Origin: an uncultured Pelagibacteraceae bacterium
GTDB lineage: Bacteria; Pseudomonadota; Alphaproteobacteria; Pelagibacterales; Pelagibacteraceae
Reading direction: 5' to 3'
Length of the DNA: 64,000 nucleotides
Assembly (NCBI GenBank): GCA_902546765.1
Contig: CACCLG010000001.1
Location: 116,172 to 180,171, forward strand
Part shown: positions 1 through 9,912 of the stretch, piece after piece
Layout: every line of letters starts with the position of its first letter
Numbering within the stretch: position 1 is the stretch's first letter
The notes under the pieces: model-generated
The model's database searches: none
Seen by the model: the letters and a program-made list of their open reading frames with translations, nothing else
What the model was told of the DNA's origin: nothing
Translations under genes and position numbers: made by a program

Positions 1-413
1 CAAAAAAAAAAATTGAAGGAGATAAAAAAACTCCAATTGGAATATTTGATCTTGGAGATCTTTATTATAGAGCTGACAAATTTAAAAAGCCATTTACAAA
101 TCTGAAAACTTATAAGATTAATAAAAACATGGGTTGGTGTAATGATATTAAAAATAAAAAATATAATAAATTAATCAAAATTAAAAAAAAAATTGGTCAT
201 GAGAAATTATTTCGAAATGATTACAAATACGATTTACTCATACCAATTAAATATAATTACAAAAAAGTTATAGCCAACAGAGGAAGTGCTATCTTTATTC
301 ATCTAACTAAAAATTATAAACCAACTGTAGGGTGTATTGCTATCTCAAAAAAAGATTTTTTAATTTTAATAAAGCTTATTAATAAAAATACTAAAATAAA
401 AATATTAAAATAA
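1..413 (+). CDS. L,D-transpeptidase (YkuD family), 5' end outside window
   Basis: The reading frame is open to the left edge of the window, so the gene begins upstream. An internal ATG lies at 129, but family-like sequence starts before it: EGDKKTPIG, YYRADKF and GWCND are typical of the stand-alone YkuD-fold family. The catalytic signature is near the end, with a His in IFIHL and a Cys in TVGCIAI. Such enzymes make 3-3 crosslinks in peptidoglycan or attach proteins to it, in the periplasm. Any signal peptide would be off-window. The gene ends 6 bases from the convergent TPR-sulfotransferase, with no terminator hairpin visible between them. Confidence 0.8.
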   Translation, partial: KKKIEGDKKTPIGIFDLGDLYYRADKFKKPFTNLKTYKINKNMGWCNDIKNKKYNKLIKIKKKIGHEKLFRNDYKYDLLIPIKYNYKKVIANRGSAIFIHLTKNYKPTVGCIAISKKDFLILIKLINKNTKIKILK

Positions 414-419
414 TTTCAA

Positions 420-2132
420 TTAATAATTAAATTCTTTAACCCATTTATCTAATGAGTTTTTAGAGTTAACAAACTCTTTTTTATAATTTTTCCATCTATA
501 CTTTGAATCTGAATATATAGGTTGATTTACCTGGTTGTAGCTAGGAGTGTTAATTATACCTCTTTTCTCAGCGGTTTTGTAAAATTCTTTAACGTTATCA
601 GACCATTGAACTTTCAGAAAGCTTAAAAGAGCTTTAATTGTAACTTCAAAATTTGAAATTACATCTTCATATCTAATAATGTGATAATCCACTTTAAAAA
701 CCTTAATATATTTTTTCCACAGCGACATTGTAAGATCATAAAGTTTTGACGCATCATCTAAATTTAAAAAATTTGCCATAGCATGATTCAACATAAAATT
801 TTGCATGAAACAGCTCAATACACAATCATAAGGGTGTCTTAAAGCTAATATGAATTTTGCGTTTGGGAAAAATCTAAGAATTTCTCCCACATGTACAATA
901 TTAAGAGGCATTTTATCTATTGTGATTTTTTTATCCTTATTTTTTTTATAACTTTCAATTTGATTAAAATAATAACTTCTCATTTCTTTTATCAAATTAG
1001 GATCGGCTTTTTCTAAATCTTCCAAAGTAAAACTTTTATTTATATAAAGACGATCTATAAATCTATTGATTATTGGTATTTCCTCTAAAACCTCAATAGA
1101 TGGGTGGCTTCTTAAAATTGTATCCAACAAAGTTGTTCCGGATCTTGGAAAACCTATCAAAAAATAAGGATCTTTCTTGTTATCTATTACCTCGGGTAGG
1201 TGCCAATCAGATATTTTTGGATTGCTAAAAAAATCTAATCTTTCTTTTGTTGTATTTAAATATATTTTTTTATCAACAGTTGGATCTTTGTATTGATCCA
1301 TTATATTATTTAACATTTGAAATAATTTAAAAGCGTTGTCGTAGTCTCCTAATTTGTCATAACTTTTAGCTAAAACCTCATAACTAGCCTGCTTTTGAAT
1401 TATTTGTTCTGGTAAATATTCAGTCTTTTCTAGTAAACTCACTACTTCTTTATAATTTTTATTTTTAAAAAGGAGCTTTGCTTTAAAAGATTTAATCACT
1501 TGATCGTTTTTAAAAATTATTTCAGCACCATTAATCAAATTACTTAGTTTGTCGTTTTGATTTGATTTATCATATAAATCCATCATATTATTATAAGAGG
1601 GCAAATGATTTGGGTTAATTTCTATGGCTTTTTTATAAAATTTTTCTGAATTTTTATGGTCACCTAATCTTTTAAGAAGGTTTGCTAAATTATAATTCGC
1701 TAAAAGATTTTCTGGATCAATTTCGATAGCCTTCAGATAATTTTTTTTAGCCTCGGGAACCTTTTTGATACTCACATAAGCCATACCAAGATTAGTATAG
1801 GCGATCACGTAATCTTTATTTAAACTGATTGCTTTTTGAAAATATTTTATAGATTTCTCTACCTCATTTAAATTTAAATATACCAAACCTAAATTGTTAT
1901 TTAATTCTGGTAAATTTGGTTTTATAGAAATTGCCGATTCCATATAGCCTTTAGCGTCATTAAAGTTATTACTCTGAACTTTGATTGAGGCTAAATAATA
2001 ATTTGCATCAAAATTGGTAGGAAATTTTTTGAGGATTTTTTTGTATAATTTTTCAGCTTTTTCAAAATTTTTATTTCTGAAGAATTTGTTAGCAAAATCT
2101 AAATTTTCCTTAAAATCATTATTTTTACTCAT
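420..2132 (-). CDS. TPR-repeat sulfotransferase
   Basis: The first ~300 of 570 residues are a run of tetratricopeptide repeats (recurring NLGLVYLNL, NLGMAYVS and NLANLLKRLGD cores). A sulfotransferase domain follows, with the PAPS 5'-phosphosulfate loop at about residue 326 (IGFPRSGTTLLDTIL). The 3'-phosphate motif is probably LALRHPYDCVLSCF. The family transfers sulfate from PAPS to a protein or glycan; the acceptor cannot be read from sequence. There is no signal peptide, so it is probably cytoplasmic or membrane-peripheral. It lies 3 bases downstream of the yggS-like gene on the same strand. A relative with the same architecture lies at 40663-42315. Confidence 0.85.
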   Translation of the reverse strand: MSKNNDFKENLDFANKFFRNKNFEKAEKLYKKILKKFPTNFDANYYLASIKVQSNNFNDAKGYMESAISIKPNLPELNNNLGLVYLNLNEVEKSIKYFQKAISLNKDYVIAYTNLGMAYVSIKKVPEAKKNYLKAIEIDPENLLANYNLANLLKRLGDHKNSEKFYKKAIEINPNHLPSYNNMMDLYDKSNQNDKLSNLINGAEIIFKNDQVIKSFKAKLLFKNKNYKEVVSLLEKTEYLPEQIIQKQASYEVLAKSYDKLGDYDNAFKLFQMLNNIMDQYKDPTVDKKIYLNTTKERLDFFSNPKISDWHLPEVIDNKKDPYFLIGFPRSGTTLLDTILRSHPSIEVLEEIPIINRFIDRLYINKSFTLEDLEKADPNLIKEMRSYYFNQIESYKKNKDKKITIDKMPLNIVHVGEILRFFPNAKFILALRHPYDCVLSCFMQNFMLNHAMANFLNLDDASKLYDLTMSLWKKYIKVFKVDYHIIRYEDVISNFEVTIKALLSFLKVQWSDNVKEFYKTAEKRGIINTPSYNQVNQPIYSDSKYRWKNYKKEFVNSKNSLDKWVKEFNY

Positions 2133-2135
2133 AAT

Positions 2136-2804
2136 TTAAACTTTCTTTGCTCTCTCGCCAAATATTTTAGAACCTACTCTGATATAAGTAGCGTTGTTTT
2201 CTATGGCAGGAATAAAATCGGACGACATACCCATGCTTAGTTCATTTAAGCCTAGATCTTTATTTAAATAATTCATCCTCATAAAATATTTTTCAGGATC
2301 TTTATAAATAGGCGGTATGCACATAGTTCCAATTACATTTAAATCTTTATCTAAACAATATTTGTAAAATGACTTTAAATTGTGTGGCTTGATCCCACTT
2401 TTTTGATCTTCATTACCAACATTTACTTGAATAAATAATTTAGGTTTTTTCTCTATTTTTTTTTGCTCCTCAGAGATTTTATTAGCAAGTTTTTCACTAT
2501 CGAGAGAATGAATGTAATCAAATATTTTTAAAGCTAACTTTGTCTTATTAGATTGTAGTTTTCCAACTAAATGGAGTGATAATTTATTATTTTTTGTCTT
2601 AATATCAGTCCATTTTTCAATAGCTTCTTGAACCTTATTTTCTCCATAGTCTGTATGACCGTAATCGATTAAAGGGTTTATATGACTTATTTCAAATGTT
2701 TTTGAAACAGCAATAATTTTGATATTATTTTTGTTGTTAGTTTTTTCTCGATTTGCTTTTATTAAACGTTGTATGTTGTTTAAATTTATTATTGATTGAT
2801 GCAT
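2136..2804 (-). CDS. YggS family PLP-binding protein (PLP homeostasis)
   Basis: This 222-residue single-domain TIM-barrel protein has the expected family length. The PLP lysine lies in IIAVSKT near residue 35. Other signatures are YGENKVQEA, HLVGKLQSNK, HSLDSEKLA, MGMSSDF and RVGSKIFGER. Members bind pyridoxal phosphate without a known catalytic reaction and affect B6 and amino-acid homeostasis. The start ATG (2804-2802) lies in the palindrome ATGCAT, which also carries the start codon of the divergent ThiE-like gene. The gene is probably cotranscribed with the downstream TPR-sulfotransferase. Confidence 0.9.
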   Translation of the reverse strand: MHQSIINLNNIQRLIKANREKTNNKNNIKIIAVSKTFEISHINPLIDYGHTDYGENKVQEAIEKWTDIKTKNNKLSLHLVGKLQSNKTKLALKIFDYIHSLDSEKLANKISEEQKKIEKKPKLFIQVNVGNEDQKSGIKPHNLKSFYKYCLDKDLNVIGTMCIPPIYKDPEKYFMRMNYLNKDLGLNELSMGMSSDFIPAIENNATYIRVGSKIFGERAKKV

Positions 2805-3383
2805 AGATTATTTAAAAAATACTACTTTATAGATAGATTTAATACTACAGAACTTAAAAATTTAAACTCAAATACAACTATAATTTATAGAAACTATGCA
2901 AAAAAGCTTGATATAATTGAACTTCTGAGGATTAAAGAATTTTGTAAAAAGAGAAATATAAAGATTTGTTTAGCAAATAACTTTGGGCATGCTGTAAGAT
3001 TTGGTTTTGATGGTGCTTATATTCCTTCATTTAATAAGAGCCTTAAACATTTAAATTATAGTTTAAAAAAAAATTTTATAGTTTTAGGATCTGCACACAA
3101 TATTAAAGAAATACGATTGAAAGAAAAACAAAAAGTTAATCTAATTTTTATTTCATCAATATTTAAGAAAAATAAAAATTACCTTGGGCTTTATAGATTT
3201 AAAAACTTAGAAAAATTAACTAAAACTAGTATAATTGCTCTTGGAGGTATCAATAAAAAAAATATTAAAAAGCTTTCTTTAACATATTGTGTTGGTTTTG
3301 CTGGAATAAGCTATTTTAATAGATTTAGTCAAAAAAAAGGCCCCTTAAAAGGGGCCTTTAATTTAATTATGTCAAATAATTAG
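2799..3383 (+). CDS. ThiE/TenI-like protein (thiamine phosphate synthase family, degenerate)
   Basis: The protein has ~194 residues and the size and strand order of a ThiE/TenI barrel: LANNFGHAVRFGFDGAYIP, VLGSAHN and IALGGINKKNI match the family's phosphate-binding segments. The canonical GPxFxTxTK-type motif is not recognisable (SSIFKKNKNYLG stands there), so true thiamine-phosphate synthase activity is uncertain. I chose ATG 2799 over an in-frame TTG at 2796. The start overlaps the divergent yggS-like start codon. The 3' end contains the porin terminator (3331-3359), and its stop overlaps the porin stop. It may instead be a TenI-like paralogue of unknown function. Confidence 0.65.
   Translation: MHRLFKKYYFIDRFNTTELKNLNSNTTIIYRNYAKKLDIIELLRIKEFCKKRNIKICLANNFGHAVRFGFDGAYIPSFNKSLKHLNYSLKKNFIVLGSAHNIKEIRLKEKQKVNLIFISSIFKKNKNYLGLYRFKNLEKLTKTSIIALGGINKKNIKKLSLTYCVGFAGISYFNRFSQKKGPLKGAFNLIMSNN
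3331..3359 (-). terminator. Rho-independent terminator of the porin gene, inside the ThiE-like CDS
   Basis: AAAGGCCCC (3336-3344) pairs with GGGGCCTTT (3351-3359) around a 6-base centre. Read on the minus strand, the stem is followed by eight U residues (the A-run 3331-3338). It lies about 20 bases past the porin stop. The bases also encode part of the C-terminus of the convergent ThiE-like protein (QKKGPLKGAF). In the plus direction the downstream tract is only TTTAATTTAATT, so it may work weakly there too. Confidence 0.8.
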
Positions 3384-4330
3384 AATGCAAAAGTTAAATT
3401 AACTTCTGTTGCGTCTCTATCATCAGTCGGTGTTCCAGCTACGTTGTCAATTGAATGACGTGAAGCAGTTATTGACATTGAACCATTTGTCCAAGATACA
3501 CCAATTGCATCTGCTTCTTGGTCTGATTTACTTGCACCTGATTCAAATTCAACAGTTGAAGATCCGTATGAAATTGAAATGTCTTCGCTTACTGCATAAG
3601 AAACACCCCAAGCTTCAAACTCTGTATCTGAGTTAGCTGTTTGACTATCAGATTCGTTTGCTTGGAAACCAATAGTGAATGCATCCATTGCATATGTTGC
3701 ATAGAAAACAGTGTTTTCTACAGTAGCATCTGCAGTAGTGTTGTTATCTTCCATTGCAGCACCAATGTTTAAACCTTCAACACCAGTAAATGCAATACCA
3801 GCACCTGTCGTGCTGTCATTTGCACCACTTTCACTTGGCTTGTAGTTTAGCTTGATTTCTACACCATCCATCAACGCTTTGTTTGTGTAGATAAATGAAT
3901 CGTCACCAGTTTGTTGTGATACTGGACCTGTTTCTCCACCACCACCTTTGATATCCCAAGACTCTTCATTGGCAGCTGGAGTTTTATCATCCCAAGAACC
4001 TACAGCACCATTTCCTGAAGTACCATTGCTTGCAAATCTAAGTGTACCAGCATCTCCCATGTCTACATCGAAATGAGCGTTGTAGTTAACTTGTGTTCTA
4101 CCAGCCATGTTATTATAGTAACTTACTGTAAAACCGTTATCTAACTCAGCAGAACCTGTGAAAGAGATAGTAGTTTTTTGAGTCAATTTAGAGCCACCAT
4201 TGTCAGCTCCAGAATTTCCTACATATGTAATACCAGCTGTACCAGTAACATCTAATGACCCAGCAACAGCTGAAGATGATACAAGAGCAGTACCTAATGC
4301 AGTCAATCCTATTTTTTTAAGATTGTTCAT
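3380..4330 (-). CDS. Outer-membrane porin (Gram-negative porin family)
   Basis: A signal peptide of about 23 residues (KKIGLTALGTALVSSSAVAG, cleaved near AVA-G) precedes a Gly/Ser/Thr/Asp-rich protein with alternating beta-strand sequence. The C-terminus is the outer-membrane motif EVNLTFAF, ending in Phe. At 316 residues it is a compact 16-strand-type porin, giving small solutes passage through the outer membrane. A good Shine-Dalgarno (AAGGAG, 8-9 bases before the ATG) and a strong terminator suggest high expression. Base composition is less AT-rich than its neighbours, as often seen in highly expressed genes. Confidence 0.88.
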   Translation of the reverse strand: MNNLKKIGLTALGTALVSSSAVAGSLDVTGTAGITYVGNSGADNGGSKLTQKTTISFTGSAELDNGFTVSYYNNMAGRTQVNYNAHFDVDMGDAGTLRFASNGTSGNGAVGSWDDKTPAANEESWDIKGGGGETGPVSQQTGDDSFIYTNKALMDGVEIKLNYKPSESGANDSTTGAGIAFTGVEGLNIGAAMEDNNTTADATVENTVFYATYAMDAFTIGFQANESDSQTANSDTEFEAWGVSYAVSEDISISYGSSTVEFESGASKSDQEADAIGVSWTNGSMSITASRHSIDNVAGTPTDDRDATEVNLTFAF

Positions 4331-4528
4331 ATTAATTACTCCTTTATTAAATTGTTAATATTAATATTAAACAGTGTTCTTTTATCAGGTATAAAGTTGT
4401 TGAATCTCAAATTTTTGTTGATTTATGTGTTATTTTTATAACTGTTGCATTTTTGCATCATTTTGGGATTTTTCAGTAAAAATTGACTATTTATGATTAA
4501 TAATAAATAAAAACATAAAATTTAAAAA
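4331..4528. promoter_or_regulatory. Divergent promoter region, porin / DUF3576 lipoprotein
   Basis: This is a 198-base gene-free stretch between divergent genes, the second longest in the window. On the minus side it holds the porin ribosome site (AGGAG at about 4339-4343). It also holds a perfect AT-only palindrome TTAATATTAATATTAA at 4355-4370 in the porin leader, which may be an operator or just AT-richness. A weak minus-strand promoter candidate is TTGAGA, 18 bases, GATAAA (about 4411-4382). No regulator family can be assigned. Confidence 0.45.
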
Positions 4529-5080
4529 ATGAACAAAAATCTCAAAAAAATTCTTATTTTATGCTCTTTATTTGCATTTCTAAATGCATGCGGAATGGGA
4601 GCAGATGCTAGACAATTCCCCCCAGATGCAGAGTCAAGAGTAAAGAAAAATATCGAGGAAGGACGTGGATTTAGATTGTTTGATGATGATAAAAAAGGTG
4701 GTTCTGGAAATTTTGATTTTGCGAGCTCAAATAGTTTATGGAGGGCATCTCTTGATACAATTGATTTTATGCCATTGGCTTCAGCGAATTATAGTGGTGG
4801 AATAATAATAACAGATTGGTATTCAAGCGATATAGGATCCGCAGAGTCTATAAAAATATCAATAAGATTTCTTACAAATGAGATAGTCTCTAATGCGCTT
4901 GATATAAAAGTATTTTACAAAAAATGTGCTTCTGTTGAAAGTTGCAAAATAATTGAGAAATCAGAGAATATAAAAAAAGAATTAACAAAGAAAATCTTAA
5001 CTAAAGCGGCTGTATACGAAAAAGAGACTAAAATTAAAAATTTTAAGCCTTATAAAGGTAAAGTCACTACTAGAGATTAA
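4529..5080 (+). CDS. DUF3576-type lipoprotein
   Basis: This 183-residue protein has a lipoprotein signal (KKILILCSLFAFLNAC, lipobox LNAC, Cys21) followed by the DUF3576-like body: NSLWRASLDTIDFMPLASANYSGGIIITDW. The family is conserved in Alphaproteobacteria next to leuS, as here, and is of unknown function. It probably sits in the outer membrane or periplasmic leaflet. It is separated by 9 bases from leuS, so leuS-lptE-holA are probably cotranscribed with it. Confidence 0.85.
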   Translation: MNKNLKKILILCSLFAFLNACGMGADARQFPPDAESRVKKNIEEGRGFRLFDDDKKGGSGNFDFASSNSLWRASLDTIDFMPLASANYSGGIIITDWYSSDIGSAESIKISIRFLTNEIVSNALDIKVFYKKCASVESCKIIEKSENIKKELTKKILTKAAVYEKETKIKNFKPYKGKVTTRD

Positions 5081-5089
5081 AATTCATAA

Positions 5090-7633
5090 GTGGAACAAAA
5101 CAATAGATATAATTTTAAGATTGTAGAAGATAAGTGGCAAAGTTTGTGGGAGAAAAATAAAACTTTTAAAACTACTTTAGATAAGAGTAAAAAAAAATTT
5201 TACTGCCTTGAAATGTTTCCTTACCCATCAGGTAAAATCCACATGGGTCATGTTAGAAACTATACGATAGGGGACGTCCTTTCAAGATATAAAACTCTTC
5301 AAGGTTATAACGTACTTCATCCGATGGGATGGGATTCATTTGGTTTACCAGCAGAAAATGCCGCAAAACAAAATAATTTAGATCCTAAAGAATGGACTGA
5401 GAAAAATATATCTGTGATGAAATCTCAATTAAAAAAATTGGGCCTATCCATTGATTGGGATCGAGAAATTTCAACTTGTAGTGAGGACTATTATAAACAT
5501 CAACAAATGTTCTTTTTAGAGCTTTATGAAAAAGGATTAGTTTACAGAAAAGAGAATTTTGTAAATTGGGATCCTGTTGATGAAACTGTATTAGCAAACG
5601 AGCAAGTAATTGATGGCAGGGGTTGGAGATCAGGCGCAATTGTCCAAAGAAAAAAGCTTAATCAGTGGTTTTTTAATATTTCAAAATTTTCAGATGATTT
5701 ATTAGAAGGACTAAATGAATTAAAAAATTGGCCAAATAAAGTTAAAGTTATGCAACAAAATTGGATTGGAAAATCTTTTGGTTGTGAGCTAAATTTTAAG
5801 ATAGAAGGTAATTTACCTGTTAATGAAATAAAATGTTTCACTACGAGACCAGATACTTTATTTGGCTTTTCATTTTTGGCTCTTTCGCCAGACCATCCAA
5901 TATCAAAGCATTACGAGAACGATCCAGAGTTTATAAAATTTAAAGATGAATGCTCAAAAACAGGTACGACAGAGGAATCTTTGGCAATGGCTGAGAAGAT
6001 AGGTTTTAAAACAAGTTTGAAGGCTATAAATCCATTTAAAGAAAACGAAAGAGTTCCAGTTTACTTTGCAAATTTTGTGCTAATGGATTATGGATTTGGT
6101 GCTGTATTTGGTTGTCCTGGTCATGATCAAAGGGATTTTGATTTTGCAAAGAAATATAATCTTACAATAAAAACAGTTGTCAGACCAAAAGATATAGAAA
6201 ATTTTGAGGTAAAAACAGAGGCATTTCCTGGGGAAGGTATAATGGTAAACTCAGAATTTTTGAATGGTCTCAAAGCACCCAACCAATCGGTAATAGAAGC
6301 TATAAAAATTTTACAAAAGAGAAAAATTGGAACAGAAAAAATCAATTTTAGATTAAAAGATTGGGGCGTTTCAAGACAAAGATATTGGGGATGTCCAATT
6401 CCTATCGCTTATAATGAAAAAGGTGAAATTAAAACAATTCCAAAAGATCAACTGCCAGTAAAACTTCCAACAAATATTAATCTTAATTTTAAAGGAAATC
6501 CATTAGACAACAATGAAAGCTGGAAGATCATAGATATTGAGGGGAAAAAATATTATAGAGAGACTGATACCTTAGATACTTTTGTAGACTCATCCTGGTA
6601 TTTTTTAAGATTTTGTTCTCCTAAAAATGATAAGTACGGTTTTGATTTGGATGAGATAAATTATTGGATGCCAGTAGATCAATACATTGGTGGTGTAGAA
6701 CACGCCATTCTTCACTTGTTATATTCAAGATTTTTTATGAGATCTATAGCTTACAATAATGATAAATTTAAATTTAAAGAACCATTTGAAGGTCTATTCA
6801 CTCAAGGTATGGTTTGTCACGAAACTTACAAAGATGAGAATAATAATTGGCTAAGTCCTGACGAAGTAGAACTAAGAGGAAAACATTATTATGTCAAATC
6901 TGATTCTTTAACAAAAGTAATTGTGGGGCCTTCAGAGTCAATGTCAAAGTCTAAAAAAAATGTAATTGACCCCGAAAATATAATAAATAATTATGGTGCC
7001 GATGCTGTAAGATTTTTTATACTCTCAGACAGTCCTCCTGAAAAAGATGTTCAATGGTCAGACCAGGGAATGTTATCTTCTTACAAGTTTGTGCAAAAAT
7101 TTTGGGGACTACATCAGAAAATTAAAAATAATATTGTAGAAAACTATAATGGTAAAGAAGATGTAGTTTTAAAAAAATTTACTAACCAACTAATAGGTAA
7201 AATTACTCATAATCTTAATAACTTTAGTTATAACGTTATGATAGCAAACATGCATGAAACTTATAACTTCCTTCAAAAACATCTTGAAAACAATTTAAAT
7301 TCAAATGATCTAAGTGAATGTTATAAAAAGATTTTAGTTATATTTTCTCCAGTTTTGCCTCATCTAATAAACGAGTGTTTAAGCGAATTAAATTATGAAA
7401 AAAATAATTTGTGGCCAGAAACAGAGGAAAAATATTTAGAAAAAACCAACATTGATTATGTAATTCAAATCAATGGTAAAAAAAGATCATTAATAAATGC
7501 TGAAAAAGATCTTAAACAAGAATTATTATTTGATCTTGTTAAAAAAGATAAACTGTTGGATAAATATTTAAAAGATATAACTATAAAAAAAATTATTTAT
7601 GTAAAAAATAGGTTGATGAATATATTAATATGA
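5090..7633 (+). CDS. leuS: Leucyl-tRNA synthetase
   Basis: This class I aminoacyl-tRNA synthetase of 847 residues charges tRNA-Leu. The HIGH-type motif is KIHMGHVRN near residue 50. The CP1 editing domain is visible in the middle ([19 protein letters not shown]). The KMSKS-type motif is MSKSKKN near residue 617, followed by the anticodon-binding domain. The start is GTG, 9 bases after the DUF3576 gene. The stop overlaps the lptE start by 4 bases (ATGA), which suggests translational coupling. Length is normal for the family. Confidence 0.98.
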   Translation: MEQNNRYNFKIVEDKWQSLWEKNKTFKTTLDKSKKKFYCLEMFPYPSGKIHMGHVRNYTIGDVLSRYKTLQGYNVLHPMGWDSFGLPAENAAKQNNLDPKEWTEKNISVMKSQLKKLGLSIDWDREISTCSEDYYKHQQMFFLELYEKGLVYRKENFVNWDPVDETVLANEQVIDGRGWRSGAIVQRKKLNQWFFNISKFSDDLLEGLNELKNWPNKVKVMQQNWIGKSFGCELNFKIEGNLPVNEIKCFTTRPDTLFGFSFLALSPDHPISKHYENDPEFIKFKDECSKTGTTEESLAMAEKIGFKTSLKAINPFKENERVPVYFANFVLMDYGFGAVFGCPGHDQRDFDFAKKYNLTIKTVVRPKDIENFEVKTEAFPGEGIMVNSEFLNGLKAPNQSVIEAIKILQKRKIGTEKINFRLKDWGVSRQRYWGCPIPIAYNEKGEIKTIPKDQLPVKLPTNINLNFKGNPLDNNESWKIIDIEGKKYYRETDTLDTFVDSSWYFLRFCSPKNDKYGFDLDEINYWMPVDQYIGGVEHAILHLLYSRFFMRSIAYNNDKFKFKEPFEGLFTQGMVCHETYKDENNNWLSPDEVELRGKHYYVKSDSLTKVIVGPSESMSKSKKNVIDPENIINNYGADAVRFFILSDSPPEKDVQWSDQGMLSSYKFVQKFWGLHQKIKNNIVENYNGKEDVVLKKFTNQLIGKITHNLNNFSYNVMIANMHETYNFLQKHLENNLNSNDLSECYKKILVIFSPVLPHLINECLSELNYEKNNLWPETEEKYLEKTNIDYVIQINGKKRSLINAEKDLKQELLFDLVKKDKLLDKYLKDITIKKIIYVKNRLMNILI

Positions 7634-8103
7634 CAAAACAATTTTTTAAATTAATCTCTCTTTTTACCATATTATTTTTTTTAAATGGATGTGGGTTCAA
7701 ACCAATCTTAGCTGGGTCTGATTATAATTTTTTAATTCAAATTGATAGTATGTCAGGTAATGGTCTAATAAATTCAAAGATTGAAAACAAATTGAAAGTG
7801 CTAGATGGAACAAAAAAAATCTATAAAGTGAATTTAAATTCTAAGGAAATTAAAAATATTCTATCTAAAGATTCTAAGGGAGACCCAAGTATTTTAGAGC
7901 TTGTAATAAATTTAAATTATAAATTAAGTGAAAATGGAAAAATTTTAGTAAATAGGAGTTTAACTCAAAGATCCAGTTATAATAATATATCAGATAAATT
8001 TGAGCTTAGTAAGTCAGAGGAAATTTTAAAAGATAATTTAGTGGAAAACTTAGTTTCAGATATAATTAATTCAGCAACAAATTTAATGATTAATGATAAT
8101 TAA
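7630..8103 (+). CDS. lptE: LPS-assembly lipoprotein LptE
   Basis: The protein has 157 residues with a lipoprotein signal ([14 protein letters not shown], lipobox LNGC). CGFKP-L is characteristic of LptE, the plug lipoprotein of the LptD translocon that inserts lipopolysaccharide in the outer membrane. The body is poorly conserved, so the call rests on the N-terminus and on the conserved alphaproteobacterial order leuS-lptE-holA. It overlaps leuS by 4 bases and holA by 11. Confidence 0.85.
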   Translation: MTKQFFKLISLFTILFFLNGCGFKPILAGSDYNFLIQIDSMSGNGLINSKIENKLKVLDGTKKIYKVNLNSKEIKNILSKDSKGDPSILELVINLNYKLSENGKILVNRSLTQRSSYNNISDKFELSKSEEILKDNLVENLVSDIINSATNLMINDN

Positions 8104-9067
8104 ATCTTTTGAGGTTAACAAAGCTAAATTTTTAAACTTTAGATCAATACTTTTATATGGCCTTAATAAAGGTTTTAAAGAAGAGGTGATAAAAACCAAT
8201 ATTTCATTAGGTTTTTCAGGAGAAATATTACGTTATGAAGAGCCAGAAGTATTAGAAAATAGAGATACTATTCTTGAAGGTTTTATAAATGGGTCATTAT
8301 TTGGTGAGACAAAGATGATGATTATTTCAAGATCTTCTAACAAAATACTTGGTTTTATAGAGGAATTTTTAGAGAGAAATATATTAAATGTACAAATAGT
8401 ATTAAACTCTGAAAACTTAGATAAAAAATCAAAGCTGCGAGCTTTATTTGAAAAAGATAAAAAATTAGCATGCATACCATTTTATGAAGACAACAATCAA
8501 AGTCTAAATATTTTTGCAATTAAATTTATAAAAGAAAAAAATATAAAAATTTCACAAGAAACTATAAATTTGATTGTAGAAAGAGCACGAGGAGATAGAG
8601 GTAATTTAAATAATGAACTTCAAAAGTTAGAAGCTCTATCTATAACAAGAAAAAAAATCACACAGGAAGATGTATTTAATTTAACCAATCTTGCAGAAGA
8701 TTATGGAATATTTGAACTCGTAGACAATTATTTAGCAAAAAATAAGGTAAAGGTTTCAAAAATTCTAAATGAAAATAATTTTGTAAATGATGATAGCATT
8801 TTAATACTTAGGACTTTGCTAAATAGGTCAAAAAGGCTTTTAAAATTAAAGAATATTCAAAAAGAAAAAAATAATATTGATGAAGTAGTTTCATCTTATA
8901 AACCACTAATATTTTGGAAAGAGAAAGATTTGGTAAAACAACAAATTAAAAATTGGTCTGAAAAAGAGATTAGAGAAAAAATTTATCAAATATCTAATTT
9001 AGAAATTTTGATCAAAAGGAATACGTCTTCTATAAATCTTGTATCAGACCTAATTAGCAATTATTAA
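8093..9067 (+). CDS. holA: DNA polymerase III delta subunit (clamp loader)
   Basis: This 324-residue protein matches the delta clamp-loader fold: an N-terminal domain with LLYGLNKGFKEEVI, a middle segment with VIVERARGDRGNLNNELQKLE, and a helical collar domain at the C-terminus (LILRTLLNRSKRLLKL). It opens the beta clamp during replication. Like most delta subunits it lacks a functional Walker ATPase. It overlaps lptE by 11 bases and meets parB tail-to-tail with a 4-base overlap. Confidence 0.9.
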   Translation: MIIKSFEVNKAKFLNFRSILLYGLNKGFKEEVIKTNISLGFSGEILRYEEPEVLENRDTILEGFINGSLFGETKMMIISRSSNKILGFIEEFLERNILNVQIVLNSENLDKKSKLRALFEKDKKLACIPFYEDNNQSLNIFAIKFIKEKNIKISQETINLIVERARGDRGNLNNELQKLEALSITRKKITQEDVFNLTNLAEDYGIFELVDNYLAKNKVKVSKILNENNFVNDDSILILRTLLNRSKRLLKLKNIQKEKNNIDEVVSSYKPLIFWKEKDLVKQQIKNWSEKEIREKIYQISNLEILIKRNTSSINLVSDLISNY

Positions 9068-9912
9068 TAGTTTTCCTTGATTATCTTGATTAATCGATCA
9101 AGTTGATCAAGACCTTTATACTCAAAAATTAATGTGCCAGTATTATTTTTTTTATTATTTAAAAATACTCTCATTCCAATTTTAGAACTTATTTGATTTT
9201 CAATATCTATTGAATTTGTATCTTTTGATATATTTGAACTTTTATTACTCTTTACCAATCTCACAAGAGCTTCTGCTTGTCTTACTGATAATTTTTTTCT
9301 TATTATTTTCTCAGCTAATAACACAGAGTTATCTAAGCCAACTAAAATCTTGGCATGACCCGGGGATATTTTGTCATTGATGATGTGTTCAATCACCTTA
9401 GCTGGAAGACTTAACAATCTAATACAATTGGATATATGAGCTCTACTCTTCCCAATAAATTTCGCAACTTTGTCTTGATCATAATTAAATTCATTGATTA
9501 ATCTTTGATATCCCTCAGCTTCCTCTATAGGGTTAAGATCTTTTCTTTGAACATTTTCAACAATTGCAAATTCAAGAGACCTAAGATTGTCTACATTAAG
9601 AATTACTACTGGGACTTCGTTCAAACCAGCATTTTGGGCTGCTTGCCATCTTCTTTCTCCTGCTATCAATTCATATTTGTCATTGCTATCTTCTGATGCT
9701 CTTACAATTATTGGCTGAATAATTCCTCTTTCACGAATTGATGCTGTGAGTTCTTCTAAGCTGTTTTTGTCAAAGTTTTTTCTTGGTTGATATTTGTTTG
9801 GAATAATAGAACTAATCGATATTTTATTATTTGTAATCTTTACATCGCTATCTCCAATCAAGGATGATAAGCCTCTTCCTAATCCTTTTTTATTTTTAAA
9901 TGGATTTATCAT
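9064..9912 (-). CDS. parB: Chromosome-partitioning protein ParB
   Basis: At 282 residues it is a normal chromosomal ParB. In order: an N-terminal GLGRGLSSLIG arginine-rich motif (ParA stimulation), the CTPase/ParB box with GERRWQAAQNAG and ENVQRKDLNPIEEA, the helix-turn-helix that reads parS (KSRAHISNCIRLLSLP), and a C-terminal dimerisation domain. It overlaps parA by 4 bases. Two parS-like sites lie 1.4-1.7 kb upstream, in rsmG and mnmG. Confidence 0.97.
   Translation of the reverse strand: MINPFKNKKGLGRGLSSLIGDSDVKITNNKISISSIIPNKYQPRKNFDKNSLEELTASIRERGIIQPIIVRASEDSNDKYELIAGERRWQAAQNAGLNEVPVVILNVDNLRSLEFAIVENVQRKDLNPIEEAEGYQRLINEFNYDQDKVAKFIGKSRAHISNCIRLLSLPAKVIEHIINDKISPGHAKILVGLDNSVLLAEKIIRKKLSVRQAEALVRLVKSNKSSNISKDTNSIDIENQISSKIGMRVFLNNKKNNTGTLIFEYKGLDQLDRLIKIIKENY

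Noticed and set aside
3409-3636. Open frame antisense to the porin gene
   Set aside because: Shadow of the porin reading frame; no family match, Leu/His-rich composition typical of antisense frames.
4355-4370. AT-only palindrome TTAATATTAATATTAA as a firm operator
   Set aside because: It is built of A and T only in an AT-rich spacer, so chance is likely; noted within the regulatory region but not claimed separately.
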